Shown one piece after another: positions 10,106 to 18,268 of a DNA stretch of 64,000 bases (positions within the stretch are counted from its first letter, which is position 1; the number at the start of each line of letters is the position of its first letter). Below the pieces are notes generated by a model. That model saw only the letters and a program-made list of their open reading frames with translations. It searched no databases and was not told the origin of the DNA. Origin of the DNA: Ruminococcus sp. (GTDB lineage Bacteria; Bacillota; Clostridia; Lachnospirales; Lachnospiraceae); the NCBI GenBank assembly GCA_013911065.1, contig JACERV010000010.1, positions 80,811-144,810 on the forward strand, written 5' to 3'. A program made the position numbers and the translations under genes.

Positions 10106-11101
10106 ATGCAGAGAATATTAAATAATCCGGATGATATTGTAGATGAAATGCTGAAAGGGTTTTTGAAAGCCCATGGAGATATCGTGGAAGCAACAGAAAA
10201 CCCCCGGGTGGTAAAGGCGAAAAACATACCGGAAGGAAAAGTAGGTGTGATTACAGGAGGGGGTTCCGGGCATAAGCCTGCATTTATTGGCTATGTGGGA
10301 AAAAACCTCTGTGATGCTGCGGCGGTAGGAGAAATCTGCTCCTCCCCGACTGCAGCGGCATTCCTGGATGCATGTAAGGCAGCGGACCAGGGACAAGGGG
10401 TTGCGTGTCTGTACGGGAACTACTCCGGAGATAACATGAATGTGAAAATGGCTGTTAAAATGGCAAAAAAGGCTGGTATTACGTTAAAAACAGTAGTTGC
10501 CAACGATGATGTGGCATCTGCTCCTAAAGACCAGAGAGAAAAACGCCGGGGAGTCGCAGGCGAAGTACTCATGTGGAAAGTAGGGGGAGCCAAGGCAGCA
10601 GCAGGCGGCAGTCTGGATGAAGTAATTGCCGCATCCCAGAAAGCAATCGACAATACCAGAAGTGTGGGGATTGGTCTGACTCCATGTACCCTTCCAGCAG
10701 TAGGGCATCCGAACTTTGAAATTAAAGAAGGAACTATGGAGGTAGGAATCGGGCATCACGGAGAGCCGGGCATTGAAGTATGTGCTCTGGAGACAGCGGC
10801 TCAGATGGCAAAGCGCATGGTAGATGTGGTTGTTCCCGATTATCCGTTTGAATCCGGAGATGAGGTGGTTATACTTGTATCCGGTCTTGGAGCTACACCT
10901 GTTATGGAGCTGTACGTATTATATGATGAGATTGATAAACTCCTGCAGGAAATGGGGATTAAGACTCATAAGGCATATGTAGGTAACTATTTTACCTCTC
11001 TTGAGATGATGGGAGCCACATTAACCATGATGAAATTAGATGATGAATTGAAGGAACTGATCGACATGCCGGCTAACAGCATGGGGTTAAAACAATTGTA
11101 G
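10106..11101 (+). CDS. dhaK: dihydroxyacetone kinase-like subunit DhaK
   Basis: 331 residues, the length of stand-alone DhaK. The three residues central to covalent substrate binding and catalysis in E. coli DhaK fall at identical numbers here: His56 in GGSGHKP, Asp109 in NYSGDNMN and His218 in GHHGEPG. DhaK holds a short-chain ketose as a hemiaminal on His218 while DhaL donates phosphate. The gene starts 27 bases after the dehydrogenase with GGAGG upstream and ends at the edge of a structured repeat that separates it from dhaL. Substrate may be dihydroxyacetone or a related keto sugar such as an erythrulose; the sequence does not decide. Confidence 0.95.
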   Translation: MQRILNNPDDIVDEMLKGFLKAHGDIVEATENPRVVKAKNIPEGKVGVITGGGSGHKPAFIGYVGKNLCDAAAVGEICSSPTAAAFLDACKAADQGQGVACLYGNYSGDNMNVKMAVKMAKKAGITLKTVVANDDVASAPKDQREKRRGVAGEVLMWKVGGAKAAAGGSLDEVIAASQKAIDNTRSVGIGLTPCTLPAVGHPNFEIKEGTMEVGIGHHGEPGIEVCALETAAQMAKRMVDVVVPDYPFESGDEVVILVSGLGATPVMELYVLYDEIDKLLQEMGIKTHKAYVGNYFTSLEMMGATLTMMKLDDELKELIDMPANSMGLKQL

Positions 11102-11286
11102 GAAACATCCATGTTACTAAGGAAACAACCATGCTGCTAAGTTCGAAAGAACCTCACTAAGCCAGCAGGTTGTGCTTTACTACTAAATTCGGAAAAACCT
11201 CATTAAGTAGTATAAGCAAGTCGACAGGATGTACTTTGCAGCTAAGGTTTGAAAAGACCAAACCTTAGCTGCATAAGCAGGAGGTA
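11101..11286 (+). repeat. structured intergenic repeat element, copy A (dhaK-dhaL spacer)
   Basis: This spacer is built of nested and serial stems. Outer arm: ACATCC-A-TGTT (11105-11115) pairs with GACA-GGATGT (11223-11232). Inner arm: ACAACC-A-TGCTG (11125-11136) pairs with CAGCA-GGTTGT (11163-11173). A perfect 13-bp hairpin occupies 11238-11272 with loop GAAAAGACC. The change ATC/GAT to AAC/GTT between arms is compensatory. TAAG recurs at the junctions, and GAAANNACC-type loops recur at 11145 and about 11192. The element ends in AGGAGG (11279-11284), the dhaL ribosome binding site. A second copy lies at 42,250-42,467 and shares a 21-base exact word. Family not recognised. Confidence 0.75.
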
Positions 11287-11292
11287 TTGCTT

Positions 11293-11931
11293 GTGAGTGG
11301 ATTTAAAAATGCAGACGGTAAAGTGATATTGTGGAAGATGGTCAAAGGAATCCAGGATAATAAAGCATATCTTGGAGAAGTGGATGGCTTAATCGGCGAC
11401 GGAGACCATGGAATGAATATGAATAAAGGGTTTACAGTGTTTGAGACAAGATTCAAGGATGAACCTTTTACTTTTACAGAAGGCCTGGAGGAGCTAGGAA
11501 TGATTCTCCTAAATGAAATAGGCGGTTCCATGGGTCCGATTTATGGAACAATTTTTATGGATATGGCAGAAGCAGGAGAAGATATGGAAGAAATTGATCT
11601 GGACGGGCTGGGCCGTATGCTGGCAGCAGGACTGGAAGGATTATCCGGTATTGTAGAGGCAAAAGTAGGAGATAAGACATTGGTAGATACTTTGGCTCCT
11701 GCAGTGGAATCTGTAAAAAAATCGGCAGAAGACAAAGACGATTATAAAACCGCTATGGAAAAGATGAAAGCTGCAGCAGAGAAAGGAAAAGATTCTACCA
11801 AGGACATGGTTGCAAAATTCGGCCGGTCCAGCCGTTTGGGAGAACGTTCCAGAGGAGTTCTGGATGCAGGATCAGTTTCCTGTTTTATCATTCTCAGTGC
11901 AATGGCAGATGGGATAATGGAAGTAATGTAA
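11293..11931 (+). CDS. dhaL: dihydroxyacetone kinase-like subunit DhaL
   Basis: 212 residues from GTG 11293, chosen because AGGAGG at 11279-11284 gives an 8-base spacing; the in-frame TTG at 11287 is too close. DhaL binds ADP/ATP with two Mg ions; the ligands sit in GDGDHG (Asp36 and Asp38 here), followed by GGSMGPIYGT and LGERSRGVLDAGS, all family hallmarks. With DhaK it phosphorylates a keto substrate. No DhaM phosphotransferase, EI or HPr gene is nearby, so the phosphate source (a distant DhaM, or ATP directly) is open. A strong terminator follows, closing the cassette. Confidence 0.95.
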   Translation: MSGFKNADGKVILWKMVKGIQDNKAYLGEVDGLIGDGDHGMNMNKGFTVFETRFKDEPFTFTEGLEELGMILLNEIGGSMGPIYGTIFMDMAEAGEDMEEIDLDGLGRMLAAGLEGLSGIVEAKVGDKTLVDTLAPAVESVKKSAEDKDDYKTAMEKMKAAAEKGKDSTKDMVAKFGRSSRLGERSRGVLDAGSVSCFIILSAMADGIMEVM

Positions 11932-11945
11932 GAAAGTGATATAAA

Positions 11946-11993
11946 AAATACCAGGTAAAATTGGCTGTTCAGCCTTTTTACCTGGTATTTTTT
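11946..11993 (+). terminator. rho-independent terminator after dhaL
   Basis: Stem AAATACCAGGTAAAA (11946-11960) / TTTTTACCTGGTATTT (11975-11990), with GGCTG/CAGCC pairing in the apical part, then a T run. It ends the sugar operon just before the spoIIG control region. Confidence 0.9.
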
Positions 11994-12024
11994 ATGTAAC
12001 AGGAATCTCTCTTGTCCTGTTTTG

Positions 12025-12090
12025 TGTCGAAACAATTCTCGTTTTCCCCGTCATCATCTGACAAAATTTCAGGGCCAATCCATTTATAAT
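12025..12090 (+). promoter_or_regulatory. spoIIG-type promoter with two Spo0A-box-like sites
   Basis: TGTCGAA (12025-12031) and TGACAAA (12059-12065) both fit the Spo0A box TGNCRAA. The second overlaps a -35-like CTGACA (12058-12063), and a consensus TATAAT follows at 12085-12090 with an overlong 21-base spacer. In B. subtilis the spoIIG promoter has a similarly stretched -35/-10 spacing, and Spo0A~P bound over the -35 drives sigma-A. The same geometry here upstream of spoIIGA points to direct Spo0A activation. Confidence 0.72.
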
Positions 12091-12144
12091 AAGTCTTGCT
12101 TGAGTGCCAAATCGATTTAGTACCAACGAGAAAGAGGGTGGAGC

Positions 12145-12933
12145 ATGTACTATGAATTATACATAGACGTGTTATTTCTTGTAAATTTTATGATGGACTC
12201 CCTTTTGCTCCTGACCGTGAATCAGATGCTGAAATGTTCTACCACACATGGACGTATTTATTTAGGCGGAGCTGTCGGCGCAGGACTGACATGTGCTGTA
12301 ATAGCCATACCTGTGCCAGCCGTTATAAAATTTATTATATTCCACGCAATTATCAATACAATAATGATTAAAACTGGATTGAGAGTCAAAGGAAAGAAAC
12401 AATTTTGGAAAGCATTTGGTCTGTTGTATATCGCATCCTTCTTGTTTGGAGGAATTCTGCAGGCACTCCATCCATACGTGCGGGTAGGAAGCCTGTTTTT
12501 TGCTTCGGCTGTCGGCTGTTATTACCTGATAAAAGGAATCTGGAGATTTCTTACAGGGCAAAAAGAGCTGCAGAAAAAATTATGCGAGATTACATTATAT
12601 ACCGGTGCAGGTGAGCAGAGAGTGAAGGCATTAATCGACACCGGAAATAGTTTGAAAGACAATGTATCAAAAGAGCCGGTAAGTGTAATAGACCAGGCTC
12701 TGGCAAAAGCTATATTGACAGATAAAGATGCGCAAACCGGATTTCGTTACATACCATACAGAACGGTAGGGAAGGAAAGTATTATGCCTGTATTCCGTAT
12801 AAAGAAAATGTGTGTCCATCTGGAAGAAGAACGGTGGATAGAAAATCCGGTCATCGGAGTTTGTGAGGAGCGTGTTTCAGAACAAGAAGAGTATCAGATG
12901 ATTTTAAATCCGGACCTATTAGGAGGCATATAA
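12145..12933 (+). CDS. spoIIGA: sporulation sigma-E factor processing peptidase SpoIIGA
   Basis: 262 residues. The N-terminal half is a membrane domain with about five hydrophobic segments; the C-terminal half is an aspartic-protease-like domain with the catalytic motif LIDTGNSL (Asp165). SpoIIGA cleaves the pro-sequence of sigma-E in the mother cell after a signal from SpoIIR. It begins with [15 protein letters not shown], a conserved N-terminus, behind a GGGTGG site. sigE follows after a single base, and expression should depend on Spo0A through the sites at 12025-12065. Confidence 0.95.
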   Translation: MYYELYIDVLFLVNFMMDSLLLLTVNQMLKCSTTHGRIYLGGAVGAGLTCAVIAIPVPAVIKFIIFHAIINTIMIKTGLRVKGKKQFWKAFGLLYIASFLFGGILQALHPYVRVGSLFFASAVGCYYLIKGIWRFLTGQKELQKKLCEITLYTGAGEQRVKALIDTGNSLKDNVSKEPVSVIDQALAKAILTDKDAQTGFRYIPYRTVGKESIMPVFRIKKMCVHLEEERWIENPVIGVCEERVSEQEEYQMILNPDLLGGI

Positions 12934-12934
12934 A

Positions 12935-13678
12935 ATGGTTGTAAAAGTAGCAGTACCCCAGCAGTTTAAGCTAAAAGTAATACCAGACATCAGAAGTATT
13001 TTCTTCCCAAATCATAAAGAAATACATTATATTGGAGGATCCGAGGTGCTGCCGGCCCCGCTGGAGACTGAGCGGGAAACAGAGGTGATACAACATCTCG
13101 GTTCAGAATATGACCAGGAGGCAAAGAAGCTTTTGATAGAGCATAATCTGCGGCTGGTTGTATACATAGCAAAAAAATTTGATAATACGGGTGTGGGTGT
13201 GGAGGATTTGATTTCGATTGGTACCATTGGATTGATTAAAGCCATCAATACCTTTAACCCTACAAAAAATATCAAGCTTGCCACATATGCGTCCCGTTGT
13301 ATTGAAAATGAAATTTTGATGTATCTGCGCAGGAACAGCAAAACAAAAATGGAAGTATCCATAGATGAGCCGCTGAACGTGGATTGGGACGGAAACGAAC
13401 TTCTTTTGTCAGATATACTTGGCACAGAGGAGGATACTATATATAAAGATCTGGAGAATGAGGCAGAGCGAAAGCTGTTAATAAAAGCAATTAACAAACT
13501 ATCCAGCAGAGAAAAGCTGATTGTAAAAATGCGTTTTGGGCTGGACCATCCTGACGGGGAAGAAAAAACCCAGAAGGAAGTAGCAGATTTGCTGGGAATT
13601 TCCCAGTCATATATATCCAGGCTGGAGAAAAAGATTATGCAGAGATTAAAAAGAGAAATGATAAGGTATACTTCTTGA
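12935..13678 (+). CDS. sigE: RNA polymerase sporulation sigma factor SigE (pro-form)
   Basis: 247 residues. A hydrophobic/basic pro-sequence precedes [13 protein letters not shown], the region where SpoIIGA cuts in relatives. Sigma region 2 ([30 protein letters not shown]) and region 4 ([23 protein letters not shown]) are nearly invariant with known SigE. It directs the first wave of mother-cell gene expression. The gene is in the spoIIG operon, one base after spoIIGA, and a strong terminator follows. In many Clostridia sigG would come next; here it is 9 kb downstream. Confidence 0.97.
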   Translation: MVVKVAVPQQFKLKVIPDIRSIFFPNHKEIHYIGGSEVLPAPLETERETEVIQHLGSEYDQEAKKLLIEHNLRLVVYIAKKFDNTGVGVEDLISIGTIGLIKAINTFNPTKNIKLATYASRCIENEILMYLRRNSKTKMEVSIDEPLNVDWDGNELLLSDILGTEEDTIYKDLENEAERKLLIKAINKLSSREKLIVKMRFGLDHPDGEEKTQKEVADLLGISQSYISRLEKKIMQRLKREMIRYTS

Positions 13679-13719
13679 ATTATTAATGTTCAGGCCAGCC
13701 TATTGAGATGTGATTATGG

Positions 13720-13763
13720 ATCTGGTTTTGCGATCAAAAGTGATTGCAAAACCAGATTTTTTT
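13720..13763 (+). terminator. rho-independent terminator after sigE
   Basis: Perfect 12-bp stem ATCTGGTTTTGC (13720-13731) / GCAAAACCAGAT (13746-13757) with a 14-base loop, then seven T. Confidence 0.95.
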
Positions 13764-13765
13764 GC

Positions 13766-13795
13766 TTGTAATAGGGAGTGGGACAGGTATATAAT
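13766..13795 (+). promoter_or_regulatory. sigma-A promoter of the beta-CASP gene
   Basis: TTGTAA (13766-13771), 18-base spacer, consensus TATAAT (13790-13795), about 38 bases before the start codon. Confidence 0.6.
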
Positions 13796-13832
13796 GATTA
13801 CATGAAGTACGAACTAAGGGGAGGTAAGGCTT

Positions 13833-15443
13833 ATGAAACTGAAATTTATCGGAGCAGCTCATGAAGTAACGGGAAGCTGCCATCTATTGCAGGCAGCAGG
13901 AAAGAATATTTTAGTGGATTATGGCATGGAGCAAGGGCCTGATTTGTATGAGAATCCAGGGCTTCCAATTGCAGCATCAGAGGTTGACTATGTACTTTTA
14001 ACCCATGCGCATATTGATCATTCAGGGTTATTGCCTTTGTTGACAAAGAAGGGCTTTCAGGGACAGATAATTACAACATATGCTACTGCTGATTTGTGCA
14101 ATATTATGCTTAGAGATAGTGCGCACATCCAGGAGTTTGAAGCAGAATGGCGCAACAGGAAAGGGCGCCGTGCAGGGCAGCCTGTGTATGAGCCAATTTA
14201 TGTGCTCCAGGATGCACTGGATGCAATTGAGCGGATTGTCCCCTGCCAATACCGGGACCGTATCCGGTTGTGTGACGGTATTGAAGTACGCTTTACGGAC
14301 GTTGGTCATTTACTTGGTTCTGCCAGTATTGAAGTGTGGATTACCGAGGTAGATATTACGAAGAAAATCGTATTTTCAGGAGATGTGGGAAACATTAACC
14401 AGCCTATTATAAAAAACCCCAGCTATACAGAGTCTGCAGATTATGTTGTGGTTGAATCCACTTATGGAAACCGTGTTCATTCCCGGGAAGACATTGATTA
14501 TGTAAAAGAATTTGTCCAAATTGTAAGGGAGACCTTTGATAAAAAGGGAAATGTAGTTATTCCTTCTTTTGCGGTGGGCAGGACACAGGAATTATTATAT
14601 CTTATCCGGGAAGTAAAAGAGCAGAACCTGTTGAAGGAATATCCCGACTTTGAGGTGTATCTGGATAGCCCGCTGGCCATTGAAGCAACAAAGATTTTTA
14701 CAAAAAATATGAAGGAATGTTTTGACGAGGAGGCACTCCAGCTGGTCAATGCAGGAATCAATCCTCTTATATTTCCAGGGCTGAAGACATCTGTCACCAG
14801 TGAAGATTCCAAAATGATTAATTTCATTCAAAAACCAAAGGTTATTATATCTGCCTCCGGTATGTGCGATGCAGGGCGTATCCGGCACCATCTGAAACAT
14901 AACCTGTGGCGGGAAGAATGTACCATTTTGTTTGTTGGTTATCAGGCCAATGGAACATTGGGAAGGAGGATTTTGGACGGTGAGAAGAATGTGAAGCTTT
15001 TTGGTGAACCAATCGAAGTCCATGCCAGAATTGCCAGCCTTCATGGTGTCAGCGGTCATGCGGATATGAACGGGCTGTTGGATTGGCTGGGTGGATTTAA
15101 GACGCCCATTGAGAGAGTATTTGTAGTACACGGTGAGGATACGGTGGCGGAGGAATTTGCAAATACCATACAGGAAAGACTGGGACATCCGTCGTGGGCT
15201 CCATTTCCAAGCGCTGAGGCCGACCTGGCATCAAATGAAGTTGTGAATGAAGGTGTCCGCATACCTGTGAAAGCAAGGAAGCCGGCTCAAAAACGCGCAG
15301 ATGCGGCATTTGAAAGACTGCTTGCAGCGGGCAGACGTCTGTTGGATGTTATTTATAAGAATGAGGGAATTGCCAATAAAGATAAAGCAAAGTTTGAAAG
15401 TCAGATTCATAATCTGGCGGATAAATGGGATAGCTGGGAGTAG
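13833..15443 (+). CDS. metallo-beta-lactamase / beta-CASP family protein (YSH1-like RNase)
   Basis: 536 residues. The metallo-beta-lactamase domain shows THAHIDHSG (motif 2, about residues 56-64), the motif 3 His in DVGHLLGSAS and motif 4 Asp in FSGDVGN. A beta-CASP insert follows with IPSFAVGRTQELLY and SASGMCDAGRIRHHL, then the C-terminal RMMBL part with HGVSGHADMNGLL and VFVVHGE. The family holds RNA nucleases related to CPSF73 and archaeal aCPSF; bacterial members of this length are poorly characterised. About 100 extra C-terminal residues end in a basic helical tail. It has its own promoter and is not part of the polyamine operon. Confidence 0.9.
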   Translation: MKLKFIGAAHEVTGSCHLLQAAGKNILVDYGMEQGPDLYENPGLPIAASEVDYVLLTHAHIDHSGLLPLLTKKGFQGQIITTYATADLCNIMLRDSAHIQEFEAEWRNRKGRRAGQPVYEPIYVLQDALDAIERIVPCQYRDRIRLCDGIEVRFTDVGHLLGSASIEVWITEVDITKKIVFSGDVGNINQPIIKNPSYTESADYVVVESTYGNRVHSREDIDYVKEFVQIVRETFDKKGNVVIPSFAVGRTQELLYLIREVKEQNLLKEYPDFEVYLDSPLAIEATKIFTKNMKECFDEEALQLVNAGINPLIFPGLKTSVTSEDSKMINFIQKPKVIISASGMCDAGRIRHHLKHNLWREECTILFVGYQANGTLGRRILDGEKNVKLFGEPIEVHARIASLHGVSGHADMNGLLDWLGGFKTPIERVFVVHGEDTVAEEFANTIQERLGHPSWAPFPSAEADLASNEVVNEGVRIPVKARKPAQKRADAAFERLLAAGRRLLDVIYKNEGIANKDKAKFESQIHNLADKWDSWE

Positions 15444-15450
15444 AAAACCC

Positions 15451-15478
15451 TTGACTTTTATGCCATATATGCTAAAAT
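15451..15478 (+). promoter_or_regulatory. strong promoter of the pre-speA transcript
   Basis: TTGACT (15451-15456), 16-base spacer, TAAAAT (15473-15478) preceded by TGC, an extended -10. It starts 7 bases after the upstream stop codon and should initiate near 15485, about 470 bases before the first convincing start codon. Confidence 0.7.
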
Positions 15479-15484
15479 GATTGT

Positions 15485-15843
15485 GTCATGCATAGATACT
15501 GTAATCGGAACTATCATGCAAATATAGGCCAGACAGTGATTCTGTCTAAAGCTCATCGGACAGGGCTGGCCGCTGCCGCGGGTGGTGATATAGCGCCACA
15601 TATTGATCGAGTTAAAAGCTCAGTTTTATAAGCTGGTTAATTATAACCTTGCAAATGCATACCACTTGTGAAATGTTCAATAGAGGAGTAGTAAAAGTAT
15701 ATTTGCTGTATAAGCTCTGATGAGAGGACAAAGATTACTGTATACACTGTGCGGATTATTTTATTTGTGAAATACGATAAGAAAATTTCGGAACATGATG
15801 TATATAACAGGTAGTGCTGCTTTTGCGCACTACCTGTTTTTTA
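15485..15843 (+). ncRNA. candidate structured RNA (~360 nt) upstream of the polyamine operon
   Basis: A promoter at 15451 and a terminator at 15807 delimit about 360 bases without a credible gene. GGCCAG (about 15527) pairs with CTGGCC (about 15566) around a GACAG/CTGTC hairpin that has a competing GACAG partner downstream. A GGTTA-ATTA-TAACC hairpin lies near 15636-15649, and TGTATACA/TGTATATA arms near 15738 and 15799 could pair. I could not match it to RNase P, tmRNA, SRP or 6S RNA: their conserved words are absent. It may be a stand-alone small RNA or a leader that controls the polyamine genes by termination. No function is claimed. Confidence 0.5.
15807..15843 (+). terminator. strong terminator between the candidate RNA and speA
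   Basis: Perfect 11-bp stem ACAGGTAGTGC (15807-15817) / GCACTACCTGT (15827-15837), then a T run. It lies 110 bases upstream of the speA start, so it either ends an independent RNA or works as an attenuator. Confidence 0.92.
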
Positions 15844-15874
15844 TATATAGGAAACTATGTTTCCTATATATAAA
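15840..15874. repeat. perfect 16-bp inverted repeat with 3-base loop
   Basis: Arms at 15840-15855 and 15859-15874 are exact reverse complements around TAT, with GGAAAC/GTTTCC at the tip and an A/T-only base. It overlaps the T run of the preceding terminator and could be an operator, an anti-terminator arm or an RNA hairpin in the speA leader. Confidence 0.7.
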
Positions 15875-15953
15875 AACCCTCTGGATGCATAACACGCATA
15901 AGGAAAAATGGCCGCTAAAGCGACCGCGCTTCATAGACATGGGAGGTGGAAGA

Positions 15954-17408
15954 ATGAATCAAAAACGACAATTACATGCACCAATTTACAGTGCACTTGA
16001 ACGCTTCCGAAAAAAGAGGGTGGTTCCCTTTGATGTACCCGGCCATAAAAGAGGCAGGGGAAACCCGGAACTGGTAGAATTATTAGGAGAAAAATGTGTA
16101 GGGATTGATGTGAATTCCATGAAACCACTGGATAATCTCTGTCATCCTGTGTCCGTTATAAAAGAAGCGGAGGAGTTAGCAGCAGATGCGTTTGGGGCAG
16201 CCCACGCCTTCCTGATGGTGGGAGGAACTACTTCTTCTGTCCAGACCATGATACTTTCAGCGTGTAAAGCGGGGGACAAAATCATATTGCCCAGAAATGT
16301 ACACAAGAGCGTGATTAATGCTTTAGTACTTTGCGGTGCCATTCCGGTATATATAGACCCAAAGGTGGATCAGATGCTGGGTATTCCGCTGGGTATGGAG
16401 CTGGAGGATGTGGAAAAGGCAATCAAGGAGCACCCGGATGCTTCGGCAGTGTTTGTCAATAATCCGACATACTACGGAATATGCTCTGATATCAGGAGCA
16501 TTGTAAAAATAGCACATAAGCATGGTATGCTTGTGTTGGCGGATGAGGCTCACGGGACCCATCTGTATTTTGGAAAGGATCTTCCCTGTTCTGGAATGGA
16601 AGCCGGTGCGGATATGGCGGCGGTGTCCATGCACAAATCGGGAGGAAGTCTGACCCAGAGTTCCCTGCTTCTTACAGGTCCGGGAATGAATGCCCGTTAT
16701 GTGGGGCAGATTATTAATCTGACCCAGACAACCAGTGCTTCCTATCTGCTCATGTCCAGTCTGGATATTTCCAGAAGGAATCTTGCCCTCAGAGGGGAGG
16801 AGACTTTTGCAAAAGTAGCCCAGATGGCGGAGTACGCCAGAGAAGAAATCAACGGCATCGGGGGCTACTATGCCTATGGCTCGGAACTGAAAAATGGAGG
16901 CAGTATTTTTGACTTTGATGTGACCAAGCTGGCTGTTTATACGAGGGATATCGGTCTGGCGGGAATTGAAGTATATGATTTGCTGCGGGATGAGTATGAT
17001 ATTCAGATTGAGTTCGGGGATATCAGTAATATTCTTGCTTACATTTCGATTGGGGACAGAATTCAGGATATTGAGCGCCTGGTTGGGGCGTTGGCGGACA
17101 TCAAAAGGCTTTACAAAGAGCCTAAGAAAAATGTATTCCTGGCGGAATATATCGCTCCTAAAGTTGTAACCACACCTCAGGAGGCATTTTATGCAGAGAA
17201 GGAAAGTCTTCCCATTGAAGAGACTGCAGGAAGAGTATCCGGGGAATTTGTGATGTGCTATCCTCCGGGAATCCCGATTCTGGCACCTGGGGAGCAGATT
17301 ACAAAGGAGCTGACGGGTTATATCCAGTTTGCGAAGGAAAAGGGATGTTCCATGCAGGGACCTGAAAGTCCCGACCTTTCCAGGTTAAATGTTTTAAAGG
17401 AGGATTAA
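15954..17408 (+). CDS. speA: arginine decarboxylase, fold-type I Orn/Lys/Arg decarboxylase family
   Basis: 484 residues from ATG 15954, which has GGGAGGTGG just upstream; the longer frame from 15795 runs through the terminator hairpin and is not credible. PLP is held by Lys228 in SMHKSGGSLTQSS; FDVPGHKRG, ADEAHGTH and the C-terminal YPPGIPILAPGE are family hallmarks, and the length matches Bacillus SpeA rather than the longer CadA/SpeF types. Lys or Orn activity cannot be excluded by sequence alone, but agmatine deiminase and carbamoylputrescine amidase in the same operon make arginine to agmatine the best call. First gene of a six-gene operon. Confidence 0.9.
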   Translation: MNQKRQLHAPIYSALERFRKKRVVPFDVPGHKRGRGNPELVELLGEKCVGIDVNSMKPLDNLCHPVSVIKEAEELAADAFGAAHAFLMVGGTTSSVQTMILSACKAGDKIILPRNVHKSVINALVLCGAIPVYIDPKVDQMLGIPLGMELEDVEKAIKEHPDASAVFVNNPTYYGICSDIRSIVKIAHKHGMLVLADEAHGTHLYFGKDLPCSGMEAGADMAAVSMHKSGGSLTQSSLLLTGPGMNARYVGQIINLTQTTSASYLLMSSLDISRRNLALRGEETFAKVAQMAEYAREEINGIGGYYAYGSELKNGGSIFDFDVTKLAVYTRDIGLAGIEVYDLLRDEYDIQIEFGDISNILAYISIGDRIQDIERLVGALADIKRLYKEPKKNVFLAEYIAPKVVTTPQEAFYAEKESLPIEETAGRVSGEFVMCYPPGIPILAPGEQITKELTGYIQFAKEKGCSMQGPESPDLSRLNVLKED

Positions 17409-17412
17409 GAAA

Positions 17413-18267
17413 ATGGATTTCTGGGTAAGTGAAATGCATACGAATAACGTGAAAATCTCTATCCGGGTGGAACAGCAGTTGTTCAGTGCACAGAGTGAAT
17501 TCCAAAGGATTGATATTTTTGAAACACCCGAATTTGGAAAAGTGCTGACTTCTAACGGAAATATAATTTTCACGGAACAGGATGAATTTATTTATGATGA
17601 GATGATTGTACATGTTCCTATGGCGGTACATCCCCGTGTCAGAAATGTACTGGTCATCGGCGGAGGGGACGGCGGTGTTGCCAGAGAATTGTCTTATTAT
17701 GGGGAGATAGAGCATATTGATGTGGTGGAGCCGGACCAGTTATTTGTATATGCCTGTCGGGAGCACTTCCCGGAAGATGCCAATGGGCTGGATGATGCCC
17801 GGGTCTCCATGTATTATGAGGACGGGTTAAAATTCCTGCGTTCCAGACAAGATGCCTATGATTTGATTATCAATGACTGTACGGATCCCCTGGGGCATGC
17901 GGCAGGGCTGTTTACAAAGGAGTTTTATGGAAGCTGTTTCCAGGCACTTCATGAGGACGGCATTATGGTTTACCAGCATGGCAGTCCTTTCTATGACGAG
18001 GACGAAGATAGCTGCCGGATTATGCATAGAAAGGCGTACCGCAGTTTTCCAATTAACAGGGTATACCAGGCCCATATCCCCACCTGTCCGGCAGGCTACT
18101 GGCTGTTTGGGTTTGCCTCAAGAAAGTACCATCCAATCAAAGACATGGATGCGAAAAGGTGGAAGAAAAGAGAGATAAAAACAAGTTATTATACAACCAA
18201 TCTGCATATGGGTGCCTTTATGCTTCCCAGGTATGTGGAGGATTTGTTAGAAGAGGAGGAAGTTTAA
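17413..18267 (+). CDS. speE: spermidine synthase-like aminopropyltransferase
   Basis: 284 residues, normal for SpeE. The N-terminal beta domain (DEFIYDEMIVHVP) and the Rossmann motif GGGDGGVARE are present. The substrate loop reads NDCTDPLGHAAGLF, where most SpeE have a DSSDPxGPAxxLF pattern, so Pro is replaced by His. SpeE moves an aminopropyl group from decarboxylated S-adenosylmethionine to putrescine, but no S-adenosylmethionine decarboxylase is in this operon, which instead encodes the carboxyspermidine route. Either speD is elsewhere or this protein has another donor or product. AAAGGAGG precedes ATG 17413, 5 bases after the speA stop. Confidence 0.85.
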   Translation: MDFWVSEMHTNNVKISIRVEQQLFSAQSEFQRIDIFETPEFGKVLTSNGNIIFTEQDEFIYDEMIVHVPMAVHPRVRNVLVIGGGDGGVARELSYYGEIEHIDVVEPDQLFVYACREHFPEDANGLDDARVSMYYEDGLKFLRSRQDAYDLIINDCTDPLGHAAGLFTKEFYGSCFQALHEDGIMVYQHGSPFYDEDEDSCRIMHRKAYRSFPINRVYQAHIPTCPAGYWLFGFASRKYHPIKDMDAKRWKKREIKTSYYTTNLHMGAFMLPRYVEDLLEEEEV

Positions 18268-18268
18268 A

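Noticed and set aside
11101..11292. Plain transcription terminator between dhaK and dhaL
   Set aside because: The perfect hairpin at 11238-11272 has no T run and is followed at once by a ribosome binding site; the wider structure is shared with 42,250.
15485..15843. RNase P, tmRNA, SRP or 6S RNA
   Set aside because: Characteristic words such as GAGGAAAGTC, an ALAA tag frame or the SRP GGGAAACC-type loop are absent, and no 6S-like closing stem was seen.
15795..15953. Extended N-terminus of the arginine decarboxylase from ATG 15795
   Set aside because: It would translate through a strong terminator and a perfect inverted repeat, has no family match, and ATG 15954 has a good ribosome binding site.
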